Below, one piece after another: positions 46,310 to 57,953 of a DNA stretch of 64,000 bases. Within the stretch, counting starts at the first letter, position 1. The number at the start of each line of letters is the position of its first letter. The stretch is from Linanthus parryae (Eukaryota > Streptophyta > Magnoliopsida > Ericales > Polemoniaceae), in the NCBI GenBank assembly GCA_023055425.1, contig JALGPY010000001.1, positions 68,796,691 to 68,860,690 on the forward strand. The letters are read 5' to 3'. The notes under the pieces are model-generated. The model was not told where the DNA came from. It was given only the letters and a program-made list of their open reading frames with translations, and made no database searches. The translations under genes and the position numbers were made by a program.

Positions 46310-47464
46310 ATGTGGAAGGAAGAGTGTTATTCGAGTCCCCCCTACTGTTTCCACTGCAGGGGTAACCATGAAGAAGAGGATGCATGCATAACTTGGTGCT
46401 ACGTATGCGGCATTTGACATGACCGTAGAGACTCATGTCGAGTACATGCTCCCCAGTTTCATCAGCACCAGGAAGACTCATCAGCGATTATATCAGAACG
46501 GCGTAGTATTATGAATGACATCGAAGTGTGCGCCAAATTTTTGTCCATAGCTGCACAATTACCACAAGAGGATTCTGCCACAGGTAGGGAATACGTGAGG
46601 GAGATGTTGGAGAGGATAAAGAAACGAATAGAAAAACTGCCAACAGGAGGGGAATCTAGTATTCAAGAGCCACAAGAGGAGCCCTTGCCACATGATAGTG
46701 AGCCTCACATTGAACCTTTATCATCCCCACCACAAGTGGAAGAAGAGATACCTGAGCCGAACGAAGACTACAGTGTCCAGGAACCATTGGTGGACACCGC
46801 CATTTATGAGGACTCAGAATCTGATTCAGACTGGGGTGGACTTGTGTGCCCAAGATGGGAGGACCTTCCGTATTGCCAGCCAAAATCGCAAGAGTCGTCA
46901 CTTCCTTGGCATGAATGGGAAGACACCAGCATTGGAAGCCTGTGGGGTGCCGACGATGAAGCTGGTGATTCACTTGTGCCCATACCTATGGAGGTAAAAG
47001 TCCCTACTCATACTTTCGAAGAATTCTCCGTATCTCATATTAATCAAGTCTGTGATAAGTTGGAAAGACTTGTGTATGGAGATTCTTATGGGGAAGAGCA
47101 TCATGAGAAATTTTCAATTCCTTGTCATATTGGCTACTTTATTGATGATCCATATGCCATAGTCAAGGAGTTGGAAATCAACAAGTGTGGGGGTGTTGAT
47201 GAACTACATGGGTCATTTGAAGAGCATCTAGCACAGATGAGGTATTACTGGGATGATTTTACGGCCAGAGATTGATTTGAGCCCAGTGGTACTTGGTGGA
47301 AGTTTCTCAATAAGATCAATTGCAAAATGAAAGGAGTCAGCTTCCACAATTGTCCACCTTCTTCAGAGCACAGGGGTGCATTTGCACGTGAAGTTCTTGA
47401 GAAGAGATGGTGGAAAAAGAAGAAGTGGAGGGATAAAGCAGCCTCCACTATCCTTGTCGGTTGA
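46310..47464 (+). pseudogene. Gag-related ORF with two CCHC-like knuckles and two nonsense codons
   Basis: The frame from ATG 46310 runs to the TGA at 47462-47464, with two internal TGA codons (46415-46417 and 47273-47275). The longest open part is 46511-47275. The N-terminus has CFHCRGNHEEEDAC and CYVCGI-stop-HDRRDSC, two zinc-knuckle-like motifs with identical CX2CX3HX5C spacing. The middle is Pro/Glu/Asp-rich. The C-terminus INKCGGVDEL...CKMKGVSF...EKRWWKKKKWRDK matches the relic at 38510-38938. I infer a nucleic-acid-binding element protein; no protease or polymerase follows. Confidence 0.55.
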
Positions 47465-49225
47465 GGTAACCGGGTCGGGCTGTCGACTTTAAATTACAAG
47501 CGCTGCTTGGGAGGCAACCCAATGTAGAGTAGGATGCAATTTGTTTCTGTTTTTGCTTTTAGTTCTCCATATGATTTTGAGGGGTGAGAGAGAGAGTTGC
47601 TTTAATACTTTCAATCAGTGTGCAGGGAAACAGGTACAGAAGACGCGACGGATTCCCCTTCTTGATGCGTGTGATAGAATGTTGAGTAGGCGCATCGGAA
47701 TCCGGACGCGAGGTGTGACTTTTCCGGAAACTGTCAACGGTCCACAAGACCCCTTCTTGTTGCAGTATCGCGGAAACGGTGCCCATGTAGGTCCGGGCAC
47801 TCAGGTACCTCTAACTCTCTCTCTGTTCTACGTTTGGTGCCATAATTGTGTAGATCCACCGCCAACACATTTAAGCGAGGATACCTCCTAGTATATCTCT
47901 AAATTCGTTGAGGACAACGAAACGCTTAAGTGTGGGGGGTTTGTGTAGTTTTGCTAGCCATGTCTGTTTTGCATTGCCTTGTTACATGTAGATTATGTTA
48001 GTATTGTGAGTAGTGTGGTTAGTATTGTGTTTATTATATTGTTTTATTGTGTTAGGTTTATTTTCTTGCATTGTTAGCACTTTTACATTATTGAGTCACC
48101 TTACACAATGTTATGTGATTAGTAGAGTTGGCTATTGCATATAGAGTGTAGGAAAATATGAAAAAATTGAAAATATTGGAAAAAAAATATAAGAAAAGTG
48201 AAAAATCTGAAAAATTTAAAATTTTTGAGAATAAGGGCAATTGATGAAGCTAGAAACCGAAGAGAGTTCAATGAAAGAGGCTCTGGGAATAGGAAGCACC
48301 GTAGTAGGGATGTCTTTAATTCTTAGTATCTTGTGCACCGGTTTCACGAAAGGAAGTCCCGGGTATTCAGGGAATGTAGAAAGTAGACAAGGGAATACCT
48401 TTAGTTCCTTTATTGTGCTAGGAGGATTTAGTCCTAAGGAGTTGAATAGTTTGTTTTCGAGTGGAAACTTGTGGCCTCTTGTAAATCTGGGGTGGACCTT
48501 CGTGTAGAGTTGGTACCATGTGGTACACTGCTTTAGCCTAAGTGAAGTTAGGGAGTGTAAACCACCATCCCTTAAGGCCGTTTCAAGAGCTAACCGAAAA
48601 ACCCCACGCTTAGTTGCTCTAAATGCACGGTTGAAAAATTAGAAGAGAATGAAAAAGAAAAAAGAAATCAAAATCTTCTCTTGGGTTAGATACGGTGAAC
48701 AACCTAATGTGCTTCCGTTCGCGCGGGGAATTCGGATTCAATCCAAATAGAGCGTCTAAGGAAAATTAAAGTCAAGTCGTATTACACGGAGTTGTGTCTC
48801 CCGTCACTGGGACAATTTGCATTCAAATGCAATAACCGCTAAGAGGGTCTGAAAACCTCAAATGACTTGGCGACGAAAGACTATCTTAGAATTTGAGATG
48901 CCTAGACCCTCTGAGCTAAAGGACGTGCCCAAATCTTGGATTGTTTATGGTGGATGTTTGGGGACCCCTTAGTGAACTTGTGCGTATGATCATCTTATCT
49001 CAATTTCTTGCTATTGGTTGTGAAATTTCGAAAAAGACTTGTGAGAGCTTGATGACTTTCGTTGTGTAAAATCGAGTTGCATTTTCTGTAGTCATGTAGA
49101 TTGTATTGCGTGTGTGGGTTGTTTGTGTTACATGGCTAGAAAAGTTTTATGCAATTCGGTGGATTAAAACGTAGTGTGAGGATTGATGTTGCTCGGGACG
49201 CGCAAAAGGGTAGTGTGGGGGAATT
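47465..49225 (+). other. Noncoding internal 3' region of the second Athila-like element
   Basis: Contains CTTGGGAGGCAACCCAATG (47507-47525), CGCTTAAGTGTGGGGGG (47922-47938), blocks matching the minus-strand element in the same order, and the polypurine tract TAGTGTGGGGGAATT next to the 3' LTR. No credible gene; the ORFs at 47541 and 48241 fall in conserved noncoding blocks. Confidence 0.65.
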
Positions 49226-50524
49226 TGATAACTCTCTATTAGAGTTATATTTCTTGCATACTTTATATCGTTTTGCGTGATTCCGGGTTTGAAATATGAG
49301 TTTTACACTATGAATGTTGAGAAAACGTAGAAAGTTGAGTTTCTAGCACTTTATTGTTAATCCGGGCGTTTCGATGCATATTTGGATGTTATTTTTCAAA
49401 TATAATCGCTTGGTTCATGTTGTCTTGACAGGAACGGATGCTAAACGATGTTTAGGAGGCATGAAACGAACTTCGGAAGCAAAGCAAACTCAAGAGGAAG
49501 CAAGAGAAGCAAAGTCGGAGGAGCAAAAGTGACCAATATCCACTATTTTGATTGTATCTCGAGTTCTACAACGAATTTTAGAGTGAGACCAGTGGCAAAT
49601 GAAAGTAGACTCAAAGAGCTTTCCAACGATAGGTCACGAAGCTAAAACGGTGATCGGACGAGAAATATAAAGTCCGTCAAAAGTGCCAAAATGGAAGAAA
49701 AACATTCTGCTGGATATTAAGAACACCAAACTGTGTTCGCACGAACACTATTCGCACGAACACTGTTGGCACGAACACTCGAGTGTTCGTGCGAACAGCT
49801 GGGCCAGACAGAAATTTTGTGGGGTTTTTGGTGATTTTGTGAAAATTTAGAGACCCCAGCCCTATTATAATGTTGGGGGACGATCCAAAAGGGGTATTCA
49901 CACATATTTCGAGTCTAGAGAGTTGGAGAAGACGGGAGAACAAGCTTGGAGCAAGGATCATCAATTACATTGAAGATTTTAGCGTTTGATCTTCGTTTCT
50001 TCATCTTTTCTTCATGAACTCTATGATTTTGATCATGTTGAACAATATTATGCCTAGCTAAACACTTTAAGCTAGGTGATTGATGGAAAACTAGGGTTTG
50101 TTGGATGATTTTCCGGATTTTGGACTTGATGCATGCTTTTGCTTAAATTCTATGAACGTTCTTGTTAGTTTATCTATTCTTGTACTTATTTATTAATGTT
50201 CTTGGCTTGATCACCCGTAGAATATTACTTGTGATAGGGTTGCACGAAAGTGAGCTCATTGAGACGTGTTAAAGAATAGTTTAGGTGATCTTGTAGTTTC
50301 TTGAGACCGAGAGGAGATAGAAACCGATTAATCATGTGAGGATAGTTTCGGTTGATTTTGTTAGAACTTAGTGAATTCGGTGGACCGACAGGACCCGGTG
50401 AGCGAGCCTAACAAATCAACTAGAGTGTAATTGTAGACGGAGGTGGACCGAGAGGACCCGAAGGCTATTTATTGCACAAATTCACGTGAGATTGAGAGAA
50501 GATCGTGATGAGTGTTACCCGGTA
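49226..50524 (+). repeat. 3' LTR of the second Athila-like element, truncated
   Basis: Matches 44536-45840 closely; identity stops at TTACCCGGTA (50524), after which unrelated sequence begins. About 20% of the LTR is missing. Confidence 0.85.
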
Positions 50525-52370
50525 TACAGTTTCATCAATATCTTGTGTAGCACGCCCATGCTTGTGGAAATCCATGCATCGTTTGAATCTAGTCGATGAT
50601 AGAAGTTAAACTCTAGTAGCTGGTCAAGTGAACAATTTAGCAGCGTTTCCTTCGTGACTGAACAACTCTGCAGAAAGATAAGATCTTGAACCTACGTGTT
50701 AGGAGACTCTAGACAAAGCGAATGAATCCTAGACCTTATAGTTACACAGAGAAAAGTACTACAGCTGACTCTACATGTCCTAGATAAGGGAAATAATACA
50801 CAAATATGACCACACCTAATTCAAAAGTTCAGGATAACAGATGAAAAACAACTTAGACTCTAGGGTAGTTTCGAGAGAGTAATTGTAGTGTTCATATTAT
50901 GTGAGACATCTATAGAGAATAGACAGTCTAAAATACAGATTCGACACGAAACCAAACTAAGAATAAACTTTAAATTACATTTGTTTAGTCTAACAATGAA
51001 AGTCTTGATTCTAGACACAAGTAAACTAACAAAAGACTATTTTAGATCAATAGATGAAGATTGATGTAAAGACTCCATGAAAAATAGAGCAGGAATACCT
51101 CCATTGATCCTAGAAGAGTATTCAACAAGTTCAGATTGAGGAACCTAAGTTGAAGGAAGCTAATGTGTCGCTGCAAGGGATGGAAGTTGAACCTTCGGCC
51201 AAAGAAAGTTGAACCTTCGGTTGAGAGTCCTCCTGATCTGATGGCCAAATTAGGGTGGCAGACCTAATTCTTCTACTTCAAAGATTAATTTTCTCTCAAC
51301 TCTAGAACTATATATATAGGATAAGTTAATTGATTTCCAAGCAATATATTTTTAGAGAAAATTGATTATGAATCTAGTCTTATAGAAATTGATTTAAAAT
51401 CCAACGTTTATTTAAAGAATGTTTTAATTAAGAAAGACAAAAATATTTTCCATAAAAATTGATTGACAATTAATTTCAAATTCTAAATAAATCAGTTAAT
51501 ACAGAAGAACAATCCTTTTGAAAAATCAATTTCAATAGTTTCCAGTTATTCTTTTTAGTATTTATGAAAATATTCTAAATCAAGTACTAATCAAATCTTC
51601 ATTAAAATACTTTTGGAAATCAAATAATAGCATTTAAATAAAAATTCGGCTGAAATTAAGTAAGATTTTGTTTTTCGAATTTCATCAAGTGATAAACTTG
51701 TTATATTCTCTTTTAATTTATAATAAAATTCTTTCAATTAACTTTAAAAAAACTGGCTGAGTTCATATAAGAGTTCTAATTAGAAAATACATCTTTTTGT
51801 GGCCATTATCATTATACATTGTTCCTAATTAAACTCTCTTACTTGGAAGATACTGGAAAAGATCCTAAACGAATATGTAAGAAGATAATTGACTGACAGA
51901 GACTGCCAAAAGAGATAGACAAAAGGACAAGGTGCTTGCAGAACTCAACCCCAGCTGCCCCTAGCTACGCACGACCTCCCTTGGGATGCGTGTAGGCTAG
52001 CATGAGAATGAGAGAGTTCGTATTTCTCTCTGGTCCTTTTTATTTTGCACTATTGACAATTTAGTCCATAGACACGTGGATTGACGCTACAAGAATAATC
52101 CTAGACCTAAACATGACTCAAAATATCCAGGAGAATACCTGAAATCCAAGATTAGATAACTGATGATATCAAATGAATTATTGCTGGACTAGATTCAAGT
52201 TGCTTGGATTGCCTTGAAGAACACGGGTTAGTGTCTCAGAGTATCTAGATAATTTTACTCAGATTATTTATATTAATCCTCTACAATGCGCTACATGATC
52301 TGATTTTTTTTTCCTGAATTAACAAACGCTAGGAACAATGCAGGACCCCTGATTGATCACATCTTGGTTC
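50525..52370. other. Unassigned AT-rich sequence
   Basis: No gene or known element recognised. The region is AT-rich, and the longest open frames are under 70 codons and without domain signals. Confidence 0.4.
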
Positions 52371-52371
52371 A

Positions 52372-53825
52372 TCATGTATCGTGGGTGTTAGTGATAGAAG
52401 TGGGGTAACATTGAATTGAATTCCATGAATTTGAGATAATACCCCCAACAGCAGGATCAGAGAGCCTCATGGTTTCAAACTTGAACAGGTTTCTAGGCAT
52501 GTGCAAGGAAGGCCAAGTATCCACAACAAAGGGACAGAGATCAGAGTGGGTTTTTGGCAAGTTAGTGACAAAGGCACTTGGGAAGGAAGCTTTCCAGCTG
52601 GAATTAGCATAAAACAGATGTGGTATTTCCTTTATCAAGTCAAAAAGTTTTCTACCATTAGACCAAGTAATATTAGGACCAGAAAAACCAAGATCCGCGA
52701 TGTTCAATTCATTATGCGTGGAGTGGAAAAGCCTATTGTTTCTTGAAATGGTAATTCTACCCCCATTACTCTCCACTAGTTAAGACCTCATTTAAGTCTC
52801 TAAATAATATCCATTTAAGGTTACGGCATGTACACACTCTATACAGGTTCTCCCACAATGGATTTCTTGAGAAATCAAAAGGGCTAGCATAGATAAGAGA
52901 AAGGGAAAATATACAAGGAATATATTGAGATGTTACATTGATTGCGACATGGAATTATTGATGAGAAAATGCAATCACATCCTCCTCCACCTCAGTGATA
53001 TACCAGAGAAGCCAAAACCACGACCAAAGCCAATAGGGTTAACCACAAAACAACTGTCAAAACCCAGAGAAGCATAGATAGCTCTAGCCCTTTCACCGAG
53101 ATCCTGGTTTCAGTGATACCAATGACATCTGGCTCATGTCTACCAATCAGGTCCTCAAATTTGATTCTTAAAACATGGCACCAACACTGCTACAATTCCA
53201 AAGAAAGAGCTTCATTGGAAAGTTTGACATTATCAGGTCTTCCTGCACCCCTCTTTCTGCCTTTTTCTTTGGTTTTCCACCACCTATATGATTTCCTCCC
53301 CCCCCCCCAAGAAGACCTTGTTTTTTAGGAAGGTATGGAGATATTCCTCTAAAAGAAGTTGCATATTGCCTGAGTACTCTATGTGCCACTTTGCTTTGTT
53401 GTCCTCTATCATCACAATCTTTTTTCCCTCTGAACTTACTGGGAATTAACAATGTTACAAATGTTCCTGCTCAGCCTTTTATCTTATATAACCCTTTGGT
53501 GTTTTTTAATGTTGAGCCTCTTTAATAAACATCATCCTAGTCGATCATTTGAGTGATTTCTTATGTAGTTCAACTGTACTGTTCTAGTAGAGTGTTTAGC
53601 CTTCATAGGTCCAGGACCCTTGCTCTTCGTGATTTCAGGTGGATTACTAAGGTGGCCATTGGCGTTATTTAATATGGAATTAGTGGGAGTGGAATGCACC
53701 AATTCTTGGCGAACAAAGATGGCTGTACCCTTTTCATGAAGTTCCAACCTCGCCTCATCCTCCCTGCATGTGCCTCCTCCATGTTGAGAGATTCTTGAGA
53801 TGTGTCTCTTAACATTGACACATTT
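52372..53825 (-). pseudogene. LINE fragment (ORF1 end and endonuclease), minus strand
   Basis: On the minus strand an ORF1-like tail (ARLELHEKGTAIFVRQ) is followed by a start of ORF2, MKLFLWNCSSVGAMF, and endonuclease blocks RARAIYASLGFDSCFVVNP and GFGFSGISLR. Then come ADLGFSGPNITWSNGR, FPSAFVTNLPKTHSDLCP and FKFETMRLSDPAV, typical of the end of the plant L1 endonuclease domain. Stops and frameshifts are common. No reverse transcriptase follows below 52372, so the fragment is truncated. A C11 run lies at 53298-53308. Confidence 0.72.
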
Positions 53826-56800
53826 TGTAACACCCCTCGTTCCCAAGCTTTCCGTTCCGGACCGAAGAGCCTAGGAGGGTGCTACTCAAAATGAAGTGGC
53901 AGAAATCGAGAACAAACACTGTCATAGTTATCTATTACATACTTTAGAACAACTTACATTAACTTGTACATTATACAAAAGATCCATATTGTCTAGAGTT
54001 CTTCTTTACTAAGACTGCGGATAAATGCTAGATGAGTGTCGAATTCCGCTACCCCATAATCCAGCTCCTAAGACCTGCGGGGGAAAGAAACAAAGACCGC
54101 AGTTTTTCTAAAGTCAGCAATGAAATACTGAGTAAGCAAACACCCAAACTTGTAAATAGATGAAGAGGCATATTCTTTCAAAAACAATCAATAATGGGAA
54201 TGAACAATAACTGAATAAATCCTTGGAGAATAAAGTATGAATATTGGAAACACATGTGAAATTCTCTTTCTTTTACTTTGCATCTTAATCCTTCTCTTGT
54301 ATCTGAAACGGGGAATATTATTCCCAATCTGTCTCTTCTTTCCTTTCATAAAAATCTCTTTCTCATAGAACTTCATATTATTAACTTGTTGATACGGGGA
54401 GCTTCAATCCTTCCTTTCACTAGCTACCATGACCATAAGTGCCGGCACCCCCCCTAAGACTTCTCGCGGCCAGAGATGTAAGTACATGGAGACACCCGGC
54501 AGGTCGCGACGGGGTTTAAAATAAAAACGGTCGAGTGACACGAAGTCAACACGACAATCTATCACAGGCCGAGTGACCGAAGTCAACATCGACAATAATA
54601 ATAATAATAATAATCCCCGCACTTCTCTTTCCACTTTACGTTATTAACGAATTATTAGTCTCGTGTGACATTCTCAAAACATTCATCTCAAAGGTAATCA
54701 ATCTCATGTAAAGCATGTAAGTCATAAAACACATTTTGAGACAGATATAAAATCATATTTCGACACGAAAGAAGCTAGGGCACGCTAGGCTTGACACGTC
54801 TACTTACCTTGATAACACCGGAATAGCACGTAAACTCTTATAGGTAGACGTAGCCCTCGTCTACAAATTCGTCACCTACAAATTTATAATTTCTAACTAA
54901 TCGAGAGTCTGAATATCACGTAATATGCAAGTGGCGACGTGAGAAAGTCCAATTTAATTTATTACGACGTCTTAATCTTTATTTGTTGCTATAATTGTCA
55001 AGAGTGTGGTAGTTTACAATAATCATACCCTCAAATTTTAATTATCTAATATTACTACTTAATTTTACAAATAATACACTTGTATTTTGAATAGTGAGAA
55101 AACAGTATATGTACTTTTAGAATTTTCCTAAGTACAAACTCTTACTATAGGAAAATACTAGCTCAGACTTTATTGCAAAGAACCACATTTTATTCTTAAT
55201 ATTATAGAAATTATATTTAACTTTTCTAGAATAAATTATTTATAGCAAATAAATTATTTAATTAGTGAGATTAACTATTGGGAATATATTCTTAATAGTG
55301 AAGTAAAAAGACTAGATACTGACTTGTTTAGGAGATGATATCGTAAAATATTTATTAAGAAAACAAGTGTGATTTAATAACCACTTACATGTATGAGAAA
55401 TTATTATTTTAATTTTAGATAAAGATGTTAATTAAAGAAACTATTCATAAATATATCTCAAATTACTTCATAACTTATTTTATTCCAAACGATATTTTAA
55501 AATGTTAACTTACGATATTTTGAGATTAACTAATTAAGTAAAACCGATATTGATTATTGAATAAATGTGCTCAATGTATTAAACAATTCTAGTTCACTCT
55601 ATAAGAACTATTTATTGTAATATTTCATTACCCAAGTTATTTCTATATATCTAAATAATAATCAAAAGTTTAGAAATCAACTTTAAATCCAAATTTCATA
55701 TCTTTATTTTCACATATATATGTATATAATTATGTAAATAACGTTTCCTTAAAAGACAATAATAACCCCTCCTTCAAAAATTAATAGTTTCAGAGGCCAC
55801 AATACATAGCCACAGATTTTCAGATTGTGCACCAAGTACCCCTCTCTACTTGTACCCAGTTCATATAAAAGACACTTTCACCCCCTTTTACATAAACTAT
55901 GAAATTAATCAACCTAAACCCGGATTCGTTCCTCAAGATATGATTTTGATTATCTACTATGAACTGGGGAGGGATTTAGAGCTTACCCAAGCTGAGAACC
56001 GTGAAAAACGGTCGAGAATTTAGGCGGTTTGAGTTCGCCGAAATAGTCGCCGGTGATGGTGGCCGACCGGAGCTTCTCCGTTTAGTTTTGGGCGCAGCTG
56101 GTCCTTCTCAAAGCTTGGTCGGGCCTTAAGGAGGACATATAGGTGGGAGACAGAGGCGGGGTACCTCTGCTTTGCTTGGGCTGGAGCTTCGCCGGAAAAA
56201 TGGAGCTCCGGCGGCGATGGTGGCGGTCTCTGCTCCTGTTACTCTTTCTGTGCTCTCTTTCTTTGTTTTTCTGGTCGAAACTGGGAGGGTGATCGCGAGA
56301 GAGACGGAGGGAGAAGAGAAGTTGAGGTTTTGGTGGCCTTCGGGTGGTTCCCGTCGGTCTTCTCCGGCGGCGGTGGCGTGGCCCATGGCCATTGCTTCTG
56401 CTGCTGCTACGCTGTTTTTGTCGTCTTCTTCTTCTTCTCTTGAGCTCAAAACGGGGAGGGGATCGAGGGAGAGAGAAACAGAAAGGTGGAGAGGGGTGGT
56501 GGTTTCCCGGCGGGAACTTCGCCGGTGGCAGCGCCGGCCATTGTTGCCGCTGCTGCTGCTTCTTCTTTGCTGTTTCGAGCAGATCAGAGATAGAGAGAGA
56601 TAGGTAGAAGAGGAAGAGAAGAGATAGGGAGATGGTGGCGAGGTGGTGATGGCGGGTCGCCGGAGAAGGCAGCGGCCTTGTGCCGCTGCCGCTGCTGCTG
56701 CTGCTGTTGCTGGGAATCGTCACCGGCAAAACAGAGAGGAAACAGGGGAGAGATGGAGTGAGAGAGAGATGGTGGACGTGATAGTGGTGGAAGTGATGCC

Positions 56801-56900
56801 GTGGTGATGGTCGGGAGTAGGAGGTGAAGTTGCTTAAGAAGAGGAGAAAGAGAAGATGAAGACAAGAGTCTTCTTGTTTAACGGGAAAAGCATCAAGTCT
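53826..56900. mobile_element. Possible LTR or LTR-element fragment starting TGTAACACCCC
   Basis: The LINE fragment is interrupted at 53826 by TGTAACACCCCTCG, a common outer end of plant Ty3/gypsy chromovirus LTRs. No matching ...TGTTACA end is found before the microsatellite and Helitron, and no coding domain is visible. The segment 56000-56870 is GC-rich with CGCCGG-rich and triplet-biased sequence, and its overlapping open frames look compositional. Contains (AAT)7 at 54594-54614. It may be a solo or truncated LTR. Confidence 0.35.
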
Positions 56901-56917
56901 TGAAACATGGGAAAAAA

Positions 56918-57054
<137 letters not shown>

Positions 57055-57953
57055 CCTACTACCTATATAAAAGAAGTTACGGCCAGTTTGCGTGGCAGTG
57101 GTGGTCCAATTACGTGCTGCCAATTCGGACCAAGTGCCAGCGAAATGCCTACGTAATAGTGACGTGTAGAAAAGGTCGGTTATGGCCTTGCTGACGTGAA
57201 ACAGATAGGCTGTGGTTGAAGGGCGATATTGTCTTTTGAACTGTCTCTGGTTGGTCTGGGCTGTGGAACATGAACTTTGTAGTCGGTGTTCTTCTTGGTG
57301 GGACAGGTGGCGATGCTCCGAGTAGCTGTGGCTGGTTTCCGGCAATCGTTAGTGGGACAGGTGTCGACTTTTTGCCATTTATTCTTAGAATGTGGGAGAA
57401 GGCTCTTCTGATGTTGGTGCCATTTGCTGATCTATTGTCACCGGGTTAGTTCTTTCGTCTCTCTTCGTCTCTGTATTTTCTACGGCTTGTGGGTTTTGTT
57501 TTCGCCGGCTGCCGGAAATTGGTATGGTGCGTTGTGCGTTATCCGGTACTTGGTGTGTGTATCGGTTCGTCAGGTTCTGTAGGGTTGTTGAATTGGGTTT
57601 TTTGACTCGGTTTTTACTTTTTTTCTTTTTTTTTTTCGGGCAGTTGGTGGTTGGGGGGGTTTTATTTGGTTGATTGTGAATTGAATATTTACTCTGCCAT
57701 GTGGGTTGTTGTGATACTTACTTGCATGTGTGTTTTTTATGATGATGATTAACAAATAGGTATTTGTATGTGGTTTGATTGCTTGCATGTGTGTGTTGTG
57801 GGGTTTTTTTGTTGGCTAATGGTGTTATTACTGCATGTAGAAGTGTGCTATATATACGTATAGGCTCTGCAGGTGGTGGTTGTAGCCAGTTGATAAGATG
57901 ATGCTTGGTTAGTATGATTCACATTTGCTTACATTCAGTGTTGGTGTTTGCAG

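Larger units (their letters stand above)
44536..50524 (+). mobile_element. Second Athila-like non-autonomous LTR element, 3' truncated
   Basis: 5' LTR 44536-46155 (1,620 bp), primer site 46161-46178, internal region with one gag-like frame and no pol, polypurine tract before 49226, 3' LTR 49226-50524 cut short by about 320 bp. The LTRs are about 97% identical by eye. It lies in opposite orientation to the element at 33666-43617, shares internal blocks with it, and has a shorter LTR. It interrupts the LINE at 44535. Because the 3' end is lost, no target duplication can be shown. Confidence 0.82.

Noticed and set aside
47541..48507. ORFs of 116 and 88 codons in the second Athila-like element
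   Set aside because: The region is conserved noncoding sequence shared with the other family, where these frames are not kept.
56082..56865. Overlapping open frames on both strands rich in Ser, Arg, Pro and Leu
   Set aside because: GC-rich, triplet-biased DNA gives long frames on both strands; no domain or start context supports a gene.
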